From NCBI GenBank assembly GCA_964457365.1, contig CAYWFP010000067.1:1-22549 (forward strand): DNA of 22,549 nucleotides, written 5' to 3'. The position numbers were made by a program, and so were the translations under genes. The notes under the pieces are model-generated. The model saw only the letters and a list, made by a program, of their open reading frames with translations, did not search any database and was not told the DNA's origin. This document shows, one piece after another, positions 1 to 7,572 of the stretch; position 1 is the stretch's first letter, and each line of letters begins with the position of its first letter. Source of the stretch: CAYWFP01 sp964457365. Lineage in GTDB: Bacteria > Planctomycetota > SZUA-567.

Positions 1-351
1 CGCGACGAGGTCGACACCAAGGATCACAAGCACAAGCGGCTCTTCCACGTGGTGGTGCAGAACGACGAGTTGTTCCGCGACGTGCTCTCGGTGCTGGCGG
101 GGATGACGCCGCAGGTGGTGATCTTCGGCGTCGAGGACACCGGCCGCTACCTGGCGAAGATGCCGCTCTTCTCGAGCTTCTGGAGCGACCAGGAGCAGGA
201 TTTCGGGCAGGTGATTCTGGCGGTGCTGCCCGAGGAGATGACCAACGAGACGCTGCGCCGCATCGAGGGCGTGACCGGCTCGCTGGACGAGGTCAGCGGC
301 GTCATGGTGACGGTGCAGGATCTCTTCTATACCGCGGGGTCGCTCGAATGA
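1..351 (+). CDS. PII-like signalling protein, C-terminal part (5' end outside window)
   Basis: The frame is open from the left edge, so this is the C-terminal 116 residues of a longer gene; the GTG at 49 is probably not the start. The visible part reads as a small alpha/beta ligand-binding fold. It has a strand (LFHVVVQ), a helix (DELFRDVLSVLAGM), a strand (QVVIFGVEDTGR), a second strand-helix (GQVILAVLPEEMTNETLRRIE) and a final strand (GVMVTVQDLFY). This beta-alpha-beta order, with a GVxxTGR-like turn before the T-loop region, resembles PII/PII-like proteins, which bind nucleotides and gate transporters or enzymes. Its stop overlaps the antiporter start by four bases (ATGA at 348-351), so the two are probably translated together and it may regulate that antiporter. 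The family call rests on pattern, not on a diagnostic motif; another small regulatory domain is possible. Confidence 0.55.
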   Translation, partial: RDEVDTKDHKHKRLFHVVVQNDELFRDVLSVLAGMTPQVVIFGVEDTGRYLAKMPLFSSFWSDQEQDFGQVILAVLPEEMTNETLRRIEGVTGSLDEVSGVMVTVQDLFYTAGSLE

Positions 352-1670
352 ACGAGAGCCTTCACGAGCTCGGCCTGTGGCACGAGGCGCCGGCGGTGAT
401 CCTGGCGCTGGTGGGGCTGATGACGCTGGCGGGCTATTACTTCGGCGGGCTCGCGCGGCGCGTGCGCCTGCCGTCGCTGATCGGGTACATGGTGCTCGGC
501 GTGATCCTCGGGCCGTCGCTGGTGGGGTGGTTGCCGCACGCGGTCAGCGACAAGCTCGCCTTCATCACCCAGATCGCGCTCGGCTTCGTCGCCATCAGCA
601 TCGGTTCGGAATTGAGCGTGACCACGCTCAAGCGTCTCGGGGCGGGCATCATCAGCATCATCTTCGCCGAGTCGCTGGCGGCGTTCCTCCTGGTCTTCCT
701 CGCGGTCTACCTGTACACGCGGAGCTGGCCGATGGCGCTGATCTTCGGCGCGGTGGCCCCCGCGAGCGCGCCGGCGGGCACCGTGGCGGTGATCCAGGAG
801 TACAAGGCCAAGGGCAACCTGACCAAGGCGCTCTACGCGGTCGTCGGCTTCGACGACGGGCTGGCCATCGTCATCTTCGGCTTCGCCGCGGCCATGGCCA
901 AGGTGCTGCTCGTCTCCACCTTCAGCCGGAGCGCCGACGCGAGCGTCCTCGCCGGCCTGCTGGTTCCGCTCAAGGAGATCGTGTTCAGTCTCGGCCTCGG
1001 CGCGGCGATCGGCTTTGTCTTCTGCCAGCTCGTGCGGCCGCTGCGCAATTCGCGCGACATGCTCATCGTCCTCTTCGGCACGGTGCTGCTGGCCACCGGG
1101 CTCGCGGAGCATTTCCACCTCTCGCTGATCCTGACCAACATGGTCGTCGGCTTCGTACTGGTGAACACCCGCCGCAGCGCACTCGTCCACCGCGTCACCG
1201 CGCCGCTGCAGGACGTGATGCCGCTGTTGTTCGTGCTCTTCTTCTGCCTCGCCGGCTCGCACCTGGAGGTGCGCCAACTGCTGAGCCTCGGCGTCGTCGG
1301 CGCGCTCTATATCCTCGCGCGTTCGGGGGGCAAGATCATCGGCGCGGCCGCCGGGGCCAAGATCGGCAACGTCGAGGAGAAGATCCGCAGATACCTCGGC
1401 CTGGGCATTCTCTCGCAGGCGGGGGTGGCCATCGGCTTGAGCCTGATCATCCGCCACGAGTTCATGATGCTCGCGGAGAAGCACCACGCCGACATCGACG
1501 CCTTTGCCCAGGCGCATCCGGAGTTGTCGCTGGCGATGTACGATCCGAGCTATATCGCCGGCGCCGTCATCACGACGATTACCGCTACGTGCATCTTCTT
1601 CGAGATCGTCGGTCCTGTCTGCACCAAGATCGCGTTGGACCGAGCCGGCGAGATTCCCTCGAACACGTAA
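348..1670 (+). CDS. CPA2-family cation:proton antiporter (Kef/NapA-like membrane domain)
   Basis: This 440-residue inner-membrane protein has about 12 or 13 hydrophobic segments from residue 15 to residue 425. It should exchange Na+ or K+ for H+. Family marks are the early LPSLIGYMVLGVILGP segment, the VAPASAPAGTVAV stretch near 136-148 and a paired aspartate at 169-170 (GFDDGLAIVIFG). In NapA-type CPA2 members this Asp-Asp pair carries ions and goes with electrogenic exchange. There is no C-terminal RCK/TrkA_N domain of the sort found in full KefB/KefC, so any ligand control must come from elsewhere; the overlapping upstream PII-like gene is the obvious candidate. The start at 348 is set by the ATGA overlap. 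A helical loop (residues 350-400, EEKIRRY to HADIDAFAQ) is likely extramembrane. The ion specificity cannot be read from sequence. Confidence 0.88.
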   Translation: MNESLHELGLWHEAPAVILALVGLMTLAGYYFGGLARRVRLPSLIGYMVLGVILGPSLVGWLPHAVSDKLAFITQIALGFVAISIGSELSVTTLKRLGAGIISIIFAESLAAFLLVFLAVYLYTRSWPMALIFGAVAPASAPAGTVAVIQEYKAKGNLTKALYAVVGFDDGLAIVIFGFAAAMAKVLLVSTFSRSADASVLAGLLVPLKEIVFSLGLGAAIGFVFCQLVRPLRNSRDMLIVLFGTVLLATGLAEHFHLSLILTNMVVGFVLVNTRRSALVHRVTAPLQDVMPLLFVLFFCLAGSHLEVRQLLSLGVVGALYILARSGGKIIGAAAGAKIGNVEEKIRRYLGLGILSQAGVAIGLSLIIRHEFMMLAEKHHADIDAFAQAHPELSLAMYDPSYIAGAVITTITATCIFFEIVGPVCTKIALDRAGEIPSNT

Positions 1671-1836
1671 TATGCTAGGCGAAATAATGTATGGGAAGAA
1701 GTTTTGATACGGAAAACGAAATGAATCATCAGGGGAGAACAGAGGTCACGCTGTTGTCTTTCCCGATCACTTGCGGGACAATGGGGACAAAGGTCCCGTT
1801 GGCGTGTAAAAAAAGAGGAATTCCGGCCCCAATCAT
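1671..1836. repeat. Non-coding gap with two imperfect repeat copies and a hairpin
   Basis: This AT-richer gap follows the antiporter. It holds two related tracts in the same direction: GGGGAGAACAGAGGTCACG starting at 1732 and GGGGACAAAGGTCCCG starting at 1783. The second folds as GGGAC (1784-1788), loop AAAG, GTCCC (1793-1797), or alternatively CGGGAC (1774-1779) with GTCCCG (1793-1798). A run of seven A follows at 1808. There is no U-tract on the plus strand, so it is not a classical terminator for the antiporter. The pattern recalls decayed REP or insertion-sequence end sequences, but no transposase frame remains. Confidence 0.4.
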
Positions 1837-1864
1837 TTGCTAACACGCTTTTGGCAAGTATAGT
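1837..1864 (+). promoter_or_regulatory. Sigma70-like promoter for the HDOD gene
   Basis: TTGCTA (1837-1842), a 16-bp spacer and TATAGT (1859-1864) predict transcription from about 1871. This argues against the upstream in-frame TTG at 1851 as a start codon, since it would lie inside the promoter. Confidence 0.55.
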
Positions 1865-1916
1865 GTCCAGCACAACTCCGGCCGAAATCGAACAGCAGAT
1901 GACTAAGGGGGAAGCC

Positions 1917-3722
1917 TTGGCGGATACAGCCATGACCGAAGCGACCGATCAATCCGACGATGCCGAAGATACCGCCAGCGATCCGCAGACGACCAGCGTT
2001 CCCAAGGACGCCGGTGGCAAGGAAGGGGCGAAGCAGAAGAGCGACTCCGGCAAGGCCACCTATCGCATCATCGGCTTCGACAAACAGCAGACGGTGCACA
2101 ACATGCTCTTGCGTGCGGCCAAGGGCATGGGGCTCGAGTACGACAAGGTCGAGGCCGCGCCGATGGTGCGCCAGACTTTGGCCAACGGCTCGGTGATGGT
2201 GGTGGCCATCGACTACGACCAGAAGACCCAGAACACCGCCTTCGACCTCTGCCGTATCGCCAACCGCTACCACGCCGCGCCGGTGCTGATGGGGCATTTC
2301 TTCAAGATGGACGTCTTCATGGCCATGCGGGCGGGGGTGGCCGACATCATCAAAAAGCCGTTCGGCGAGAAACCGCTGCAGCAACGGATGAAACGGCTGT
2401 TGCAGAAGACCGGCAAGACCGCGCTGATGAAGGCCAAGTCGACGGTGGAGAAGATCGACTGGGGCGAGAGCGCCACGCCGGACAAGAAGGCGCAGCTCCT
2501 GGTCAAGAAGGCCAAGGAACTGCTGGCGCTGCCGCATGCGGTCAGCGAGGTGATCCGTCTCAGCAACGACCCCAAATCCGAGATGAAGGACCTGGCGCCG
2601 CCGATCAGCACCGATCCGGCGCTGGCGGCGATCGTGCTCAAGCGCTCCAATTCCGTGGCGCTCGGCGGGCGCAAGCATATCGACAATCTGCTCGACGCGG
2701 TGATCCGCATCGGCCGCAAGGAGGTGAAGAACCTCGCGGTGGCCATGTCGGTCTTCAAGATGTTCGACAAGAACACCAAGACCTTCGCTTTCAACCGGCA
2801 GATGTACTGGGTCCACAGCCTCGGCACGGCCATCGCCGCGGCGGAGCTGGCGCGGGCGGACAAGACGGTCGAGCCCGAGGACGCCTTCCTCGCGGGGCTG
2901 CTGCACGATCTGGGGAAGATCATCTACGACGACTACATGAACTCCGAGTACGAGGGGGTGGTGCGCCGGGCGGCCTCGGAGAACCTGCGCATCAACAAGC
3001 TCGAGCAGGACACCTTCCTCATGGACCACGCGCTCCTGGGTTCGCTCGTCTCCGAGAACTGGAAGCTGCCGGAGAAGATCATCCGCGCGGTGCGCCAGCA
3101 TCACAAGGTGCAGAGCATTTTCGATGCGTTCAAGGAGGACGACGACAAGGACGAGATCGAGGCGCGCGCACTGGTGCGCATCGTCTGCATGGCCAACTCG
3201 GTGGTCAAGGCCATGCGTCTCGGCCACGGCGGCGACTTCTTCGTCGACGATATCCCCGACGCCGGCTGGGAGGCGGTCTTCCCCAAGGCGCCGGTCATTT
3301 CCACCGTCTGCACCAAGATCCGCGAGCAGCTCCGCGAATTCGCGGAACTTCTGGGTATCAACCTCCGCGCCGCGCAGATGGAGGTGGACGTCCAGCACAA
3401 GGAGCACATGGCCGCGGTGGCGCCCGAAGGGCTGGGCACGCTCGTCCGCTTCTTCTTCGAGGCCCAGGGGTACAACACCAAGGCCGTTCCGGCGGAGAAG
3501 ATGATCGGCACCGGCGGGGTGCGCTTCCTCTCGTGCGATCTGCGCCCGCTGCCGGAGGAGGTGCAGAAGAAGCTGCTCGCCGCGCAGCCCGACGAGGAGC
3601 GCCGGTACATCCTGCTGGTGCAGCAGAAACCCGACGAGCGGCCGGCGCCGGGCGTGGTCTGCTTCCCCGGCCCGCACGACTTTTTGCAACTCGAGAAGCT
3701 GGTCACCGAGTTCGACGCGTAG
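1917..3722 (+). CDS. HDOD-domain signalling protein with REC-like N-terminal domain
   Basis: This cytoplasmic signalling protein has about 601 residues. A charged, Ala/Asp-rich tail (1-45) is followed by a receiver-like domain (about 48-160): strand VMVVAID with an Asp at the phosphoacceptor position, and an IIKKPF ending that keeps the receiver Lys-Pro pair. The usual N-terminal acidic pair is reduced to one Asp (IIGFD). The HDOD domain (about 192-410) has an intact HD motif (LLHDLGK, H330-D331) and the typical QHHK end. The last 190 residues match no family I recognise. HDOD proteins usually act as signalling scaffolds. In-frame starts are TTG 1851, ATG 1899, TTG 1917 and ATG 1932. I chose 1917 because AAGGGGG lies five bases upstream and the promoter predicts transcription from about 1871; ATG 1899 is the main alternative. 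It converges on the GGDEF gene. Confidence 0.85.
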   Translation: MADTAMTEATDQSDDAEDTASDPQTTSVPKDAGGKEGAKQKSDSGKATYRIIGFDKQQTVHNMLLRAAKGMGLEYDKVEAAPMVRQTLANGSVMVVAIDYDQKTQNTAFDLCRIANRYHAAPVLMGHFFKMDVFMAMRAGVADIIKKPFGEKPLQQRMKRLLQKTGKTALMKAKSTVEKIDWGESATPDKKAQLLVKKAKELLALPHAVSEVIRLSNDPKSEMKDLAPPISTDPALAAIVLKRSNSVALGGRKHIDNLLDAVIRIGRKEVKNLAVAMSVFKMFDKNTKTFAFNRQMYWVHSLGTAIAAAELARADKTVEPEDAFLAGLLHDLGKIIYDDYMNSEYEGVVRRAASENLRINKLEQDTFLMDHALLGSLVSENWKLPEKIIRAVRQHHKVQSIFDAFKEDDDKDEIEARALVRIVCMANSVVKAMRLGHGGDFFVDDIPDAGWEAVFPKAPVISTVCTKIREQLREFAELLGINLRAAQMEVDVQHKEHMAAVAPEGLGTLVRFFFEAQGYNTKAVPAEKMIGTGGVRFLSCDLRPLPEEVQKKLLAAQPDEERRYILLVQQKPDERPAPGVVCFPGPHDFLQLEKLVTEFDA

Positions 3723-3794
3723 GGCATTTCGCGAATCCACGAACCGGACGAGGCGTCGGCGACTTGCGCGCGGGGGGCGGCTTTCGGGAGAGGA

Positions 3795-5213
3795 CTACTG
3801 CACCGCGATGACTTGGTTGCGGCCGCCGTTCTTGGCCTCGAAGAGCGCCTCGTCGGCGCGCTTGAGCAGGCGCTGCGGGTTGATCGCCTGCTGACAGATC
3901 GTGGCCACGCCGAGCGAGACCGTCAGGTTCAGCGTCACGCCGGGAACCTGGAAGTCGTGCGCCTCCACCGCCTGGCGCAGGCGTTCGCCGATATGGTAGC
4001 CGATCTCCTCGGGCGTCTCCGGCAGGATGATGGCGAATTCCTCGCCGCCCCAGCGCGCGACGGTGTCGGTCTCGCGGAGCTGCCGCTTCAAGAGCGCCGC
4101 CAGGTCCTTGAGCACGATGTCGCCCGCGTCGTGGCCGTGGGTGTCGTTCACGGGCTTGAAGTGGTCGATGTCGAGCATGATCAGCGTCAGCGGGTGTTCG
4201 TACCGGCCCGAACGCAGCGCCTCGGCCGAGAGCGTCTGGTTGAAGAAGCGCCGGTTGTTCAAGAGCGTCAGCTCGTCGGTGACCGAGAGGCGTTCGAGCT
4301 CCTCCTTCTTTTCCCGCAGTTCCTTCTGCACCGCCATGAGGTGCTCGGCCGTGCGGTCCTGCTGCTGGATCGTGCGGTTGTAGCGCTCGACCTGCTTGCG
4401 CAGGTTCTCCTCGGTGACGCGCTGCTGGGTGGTGTCGGTGGCGATGACGATCGCCGACTCCACGCGGCCGTCCTGGTCCTTCAGCGGCGCGCTGCGCACG
4501 CTCATGTAGCGCGCCTCGCCGTCGCGCTGGAACTCGACCTCGCCGATGCACGTCTCGCCGGTGGCGATGGCGTCGAGGATCGGGTTCTCGATATCCCCGG
4601 CGCGGGTCAGCCCGTAGATGTCCAGGAGCGAGTCTCCCTCGCGCGCGGCGGGGTACTTGTTGCGGAAATGCTTGTTCGTCTCCAGGATGGCGCAGTCGGA
4701 TTTGACCAGCACCACCTGCACGGGGGAGTTGTCGACGATGGCCTGGTATTTCTCGGCGTTGAGCTTGCTCTCGCGTTCGAGGCAATGCACGCGCACCATG
4801 CTCTGGATCACCGCCAGCAGGTGCTTGATGTCGTAGGGCTTGCAGATGTGCTGCACCGCCCCCGCGGAATAGCTGCGGGCCATGTCGGTGGCGGAGGTGC
4901 GCGCGGAGAGGACCGCGATGGGGACGCTCCGGGTGTGTCCGTCGTTCTTGAGCTTGTCGATGACCGCGTAGCCGTCGAGGCCGCCGGGCATGTTGATGTC
5001 GAGCACCACCGTGTCCAGCGTCCGCCACTGCTCCTCGGCCAGTTTCAGCGCGTCCTGGCCGTTGCGGGCCAGAAACGTCCGGTACCCCTGCCTCTCGAGT
5101 ATATTCGAGAGCAGCGCCAGCGCGTCGAAATCGTCGTCGACCAGCAGCACCGTGCCCTTGTCGGCCACCAACGGATTGCCTTTCTCGATCACGTCAACGA
5201 AATCCGTCTGCAC
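3795..5213 (-). CDS. Response regulator diguanylate cyclase (REC-PAS-GGDEF)
   Basis: This 472-residue cytoplasmic protein should make c-di-GMP from two GTP when its receiver is phosphorylated. The receiver (about 20-140) is complete, with an acidic cluster DDD 26-28, phosphoacceptor D72 (VVLDINMPG) and K125 (CKPY). A PAS-like sensor follows (about 152-262; FQRDGEARYMSVRSAPLKD is the typical back end), then a long coiled-coil linker (about 265-310). The GGDEF domain (310-472) has the active-site signature GGEEF at 389-393 and an RETD inhibitory site (380-383) exactly five residues before it, so product feedback is expected. The GTG start at 5213 lacks a clear Shine-Dalgarno site; a TTG about 14 codons in, preceded by AAAGG, is an alternative. 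Its partner kinase is not in the window. It is transcribed away from the prepilin peptidase gene. Confidence 0.92.
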   Translation of the reverse strand: MQTDFVDVIEKGNPLVADKGTVLLVDDDFDALALLSNILERQGYRTFLARNGQDALKLAEEQWRTLDTVVLDINMPGGLDGYAVIDKLKNDGHTRSVPIAVLSARTSATDMARSYSAGAVQHICKPYDIKHLLAVIQSMVRVHCLERESKLNAEKYQAIVDNSPVQVVLVKSDCAILETNKHFRNKYPAAREGDSLLDIYGLTRAGDIENPILDAIATGETCIGEVEFQRDGEARYMSVRSAPLKDQDGRVESAIVIATDTTQQRVTEENLRKQVERYNRTIQQQDRTAEHLMAVQKELREKKEELERLSVTDELTLLNNRRFFNQTLSAEALRSGRYEHPLTLIMLDIDHFKPVNDTHGHDAGDIVLKDLAALLKRQLRETDTVARWGGEEFAIILPETPEEIGYHIGERLRQAVEAHDFQVPGVTLNLTVSLGVATICQQAINPQRLLKRADEALFEAKNGGRNQVIAVQ

Positions 5214-5258
5214 GAATGCTCGTTTCCATCGCCTGCCATGAGAATATTCTTCCCGTTT

Positions 5259-5286
5259 ATGCTAAGCTATTGTTCACACAGGTCAA
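5259..5286 (-). promoter_or_regulatory. Candidate promoter for the GGDEF gene
   Basis: On the minus strand, TTGACC (5286-5281), a 16-bp spacer and TAGCAT (5264-5259) would start transcription near 5251, about 38 nt before the GTG. It overlaps the opposing promoter at 5270-5299. Confidence 0.4.
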
Positions 5287-5299
5287 GAATCTTTATGCT
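5270..5299 (+). promoter_or_regulatory. Candidate promoter for the prepilin peptidase gene
   Basis: TTGTTC (5270-5275), an 18-bp spacer and TATGCT (5294-5299) would give a leader of about 75 nt before the ATG at 5382. The hexamers are moderate matches only. Its -35 box lies inside the spacer of the opposing promoter. Confidence 0.35.
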
Positions 5300-5381
5300 T
5301 TGCCGGCAGTTTTCCCGGAAGAGGTTGAAAACCAGGGAGTTTCGACGCGTGGTTTTTGGATCTTGACTTGGCGGCGCGGCC

Positions 5382-6398
5382 ATGGATCATGCGGTCATGG
5401 ATTTTTTTCTACTCGAAGACGTCTTGCAGGTTCGCATCTTTTACGCGGCGGCGCTCTTTTTCTTCGGCGCCTGCATCGGCTCGTTCCTGAACGTGGTGAT
5501 CCACCGGCTGCCGCGCGAAATGGCGCTGCATCAGCCGCCGAGCAGTTGCCCGCAGTGCGGCGCGGGTATCGCCGCGTACGACAACATCCCCATCCTCAGT
5601 TGGTTCGCCCTGCGCGGCCGCTGCCGGCAGTGCCGCGAGCCGATCTCGTGGCGCTATCCGGCCATCGAACTGCTGACGGCGTGCCTCTGGGCCGGCGCGG
5701 GGTGGATGGACGCGGCGAACGACTTCGGCCGGCATACCAACACGCTGATCCTGTTGGCGCATATCCTCTTCCTGGCGCTCCTGGTGGCCGTGGCGACGAT
5801 CGACTTCGACTTCCAGATCATCCCGGAGGAGCTGAGCTACGGCGGGCTGGCCGGGGGGCTGCTCCTCTCGGCGCTGGCGCCGCCGCTGCACGCGGGCTGG
5901 GTGGAGGCGTACCCGTCGGTGCCGCAGTGGATCGCCGGGCTGCTCGGCGGCCTCGTCGGCGCGGTGATCGGGGCGGGGGTGATGCTGATCTTGACGCTCG
6001 GCGGCACGCTGGCGTTCCGCGCCAAGCTGAAGGAACTGCAGCGGAAGGACAAGAACCTGACGCAGGCGATCGGGCTGGGCGACACGAAGCTGATGGCGCT
6101 CATCGGCGCGGTGCTGGGCTGGCGCGGGGCGCTCCTGTCGTTCTTCCTCGGAAGCTGCTGCGGCGCGTTCTACGGTGCGGGGACGAAGCTGGCCACCGGC
6201 GACTGGCCGCCCGCGGGTTCCGCGGAGGCCGAGGCGGGCGGGCTGAACGCGTTGCTCTACCGCTGGCGCACCGGAGAGAGCATCATGCCGTACGGCCCGT
6301 TTCTCTGCCTGGGCGCGGGGATCACGCTGTACTGGGGCGAGCCGATTCTCGGCTGGATCGTCGCCTACTACGCCCCGCTGTGGGGCGGTGGGTATTGA
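5382..6398 (+). CDS. pilD: Prepilin peptidase / leader methyltransferase (A24 family)
   Basis: This inner-membrane aspartic protease cleaves and N-methylates type IV prepilin or type II secretion pseudopilin leaders. The N-terminal methyltransferase-like domain is present: GSFLNVVIHRLP followed by a zinc tetracysteine C56-x2-C59...C81-x2-C84 (SSCPQCG, RCRQC). The two catalytic Asp positions are in IDFDFQIIPEE (D141) and GLGD (D234). About eight membrane segments are visible. At 338 residues it is longer than the usual 260-290. The extra length lies in loops around 165-185 and 210-228 and in a 6180-6290-encoded segment (TGDWPPAGSAEAEAGG) before the last helices. The usual LPD after the first Asp is IPE here. 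ATG 5382 is the furthest upstream start and has no good ribosome site; ATG 5397 is possible. No pilin genes are in view. Confidence 0.93.
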   Translation: MDHAVMDFFLLEDVLQVRIFYAAALFFFGACIGSFLNVVIHRLPREMALHQPPSSCPQCGAGIAAYDNIPILSWFALRGRCRQCREPISWRYPAIELLTACLWAGAGWMDAANDFGRHTNTLILLAHILFLALLVAVATIDFDFQIIPEELSYGGLAGGLLLSALAPPLHAGWVEAYPSVPQWIAGLLGGLVGAVIGAGVMLILTLGGTLAFRAKLKELQRKDKNLTQAIGLGDTKLMALIGAVLGWRGALLSFFLGSCCGAFYGAGTKLATGDWPPAGSAEAEAGGLNALLYRWRTGESIMPYGPFLCLGAGITLYWGEPILGWIVAYYAPLWGGGY

Positions 6399-6462
6399 GG
6401 CGAACGCCAGGCCTTCTACCCGTTCTCGAGGGCGGCTGCACGAAGTCTCGCTTCGGCACGGG

Positions 6463-7572
6463 CTACACGCACGCCTCGCGCAACAGCGCCCGGGCCTCGG
6501 GTTCGTTGACCTCGCGCGGGTTGGCCCTGGTCGAGCCGCTGGCGAGAATCTCCGGCACGAGCAGGTCGAAGTCGCTTTCGGGGATGCCGACGTGCCGCAG
6601 GTCGGTCGGCAGGTTCATCTCCCGCAGCAGCTTCTCGGCCAAGTCGGCCGGGTCGGTGCCGAGGACATCTCTCAACCGGCGATAACCATCCGTCTCGCGG
6701 TTGAAACGCAGGGCCAGCGGCAGAAGCGTGCCGCAGACCTCGCCGTGGATCAGCCCGTAGCGCGCGCCGAGTGGGTGCGCCAGGCCGTGGACCACGCCGA
6801 GGCGGGCGTTATGGAGCGCCATCCCGGCCATCAGGGAGGCGTCGGCGCAGCCAGCGCGGGCGTCCATATCCGCGCCGTCGCGGAACGCGCGCGGCAGGTG
6901 CGTGGCCAGCAGCCGCGTCGCCTGCAGGCTCAGCGCCCGGGTGATTTCGGCGGCATGGCGCGAGAGAAAGGATTCCATCGCCTGCGTCAACGCGTCCATG
7001 CCGCAGGCGGCGGTCAGCGCCGGCGGCGCGGCTTTACCGAGTTCGGGATCGACGATGGCGGCTCTGGGGAGCATGGTGTCGTGACGGATGCCGCGCTTGA
7101 GATGTCTGGCCTTGTCCGAGAGGACCGAGACGCGCGTGGCCTCGGTGCCGGTGCCGAAGGTGGAGGGCACCGCGATCAGCGGCACGTCGGTCGCCGCGAG
7201 AGGCTCGCCGTCGAAGAAGGCGCGGGCTTCCTTGTCGCTCGGGGCCATGCCGGCGACGGCCTTGGCCGCGTCGATGGCGCTGCCGCCGCCGAGGCCGATG
7301 AGCAGGTCGCACCCTTCTTTGCGGAAGATCCTTCGCGCGGCCTCGACGATCTCGAGCTCCGGGTCGTGCGCCACGCCGCCGAAGACGGCGCAGGCGGCAC
7401 CTTCGGCTTGGAGCAGTTCCTTCGCCCGGTCGACGAACCCTTGCGCCTGCATCGCGCGCTTGCCGGTGACCAGGAGAGCGCGCTTTCCGAGCGGCCGGGC
7501 CACGCGGCCGAGTTCGTCGAAACAGCCTCCGCCGGTGAGGACGGTGGCGGGGATCTGGAAGGCGGCGCTCAT
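6463..7572 (-). CDS. Iron-containing (group III) alcohol dehydrogenase
   Basis: This 369-residue cytoplasmic NAD(P)-dependent oxidoreductase interconverts an alcohol and an aldehyde or ketone. Family marks are GGGSAIDAAKA (95-105), STFGTGTEAT (137-146) for nucleotide binding, and the metal site region VHGLAHPLGARYGLIHGEVC (261-280). By comparison with FucO-type enzymes the metal ligands would be D193, residue 197, H262 and H276. Residue 197 is Gln here (GMDALTQAME) rather than His; this substitution occurs in some Fe-ADH branches and may change the metal. The ATG at 7572 overlaps the stop of the GH3-family gene by four bases (ATGA), so translational coupling fixes the start. The same frame stays open far upstream into the GH3 gene, but that extension is only a shadow. 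It is the last gene of the minus-strand operon. The substrate is unknown. Confidence 0.9.
   Translation of the reverse strand: MSAAFQIPATVLTGGGCFDELGRVARPLGKRALLVTGKRAMQAQGFVDRAKELLQAEGAACAVFGGVAHDPELEIVEAARRIFRKEGCDLLIGLGGGSAIDAAKAVAGMAPSDKEARAFFDGEPLAATDVPLIAVPSTFGTGTEATRVSVLSDKARHLKRGIRHDTMLPRAAIVDPELGKAAPPALTAACGMDALTQAMESFLSRHAAEITRALSLQATRLLATHLPRAFRDGADMDARAGCADASLMAGMALHNARLGVVHGLAHPLGARYGLIHGEVCGTLLPLALRFNRETDGYRRLRDVLGTDPADLAEKLLREMNLPTDLRHVGIPESDFDLLVPEILASGSTRANPREVNEPEARALLREACV

Noticed and set aside
327..1517. A 396-codon minus-strand open frame opposite the antiporter
   Set aside because: It is extremely Asp/Glu/Arg/His-rich, a mirror of the membrane-protein codons.
1851..1853. 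TTG 1851 as the start of the HDOD gene
   Set aside because: It lies inside a TTGCTA-16-TATAGT promoter and lacks a ribosome site; the site AAGGGGG supports TTG 1917.
6435..6452. CGAAG-TCTCG-CTTCG hairpin between the convergent pilD and Fe-ADH genes as a terminator
   Set aside because: It has only a 5-bp stem and no T-tract on either strand.
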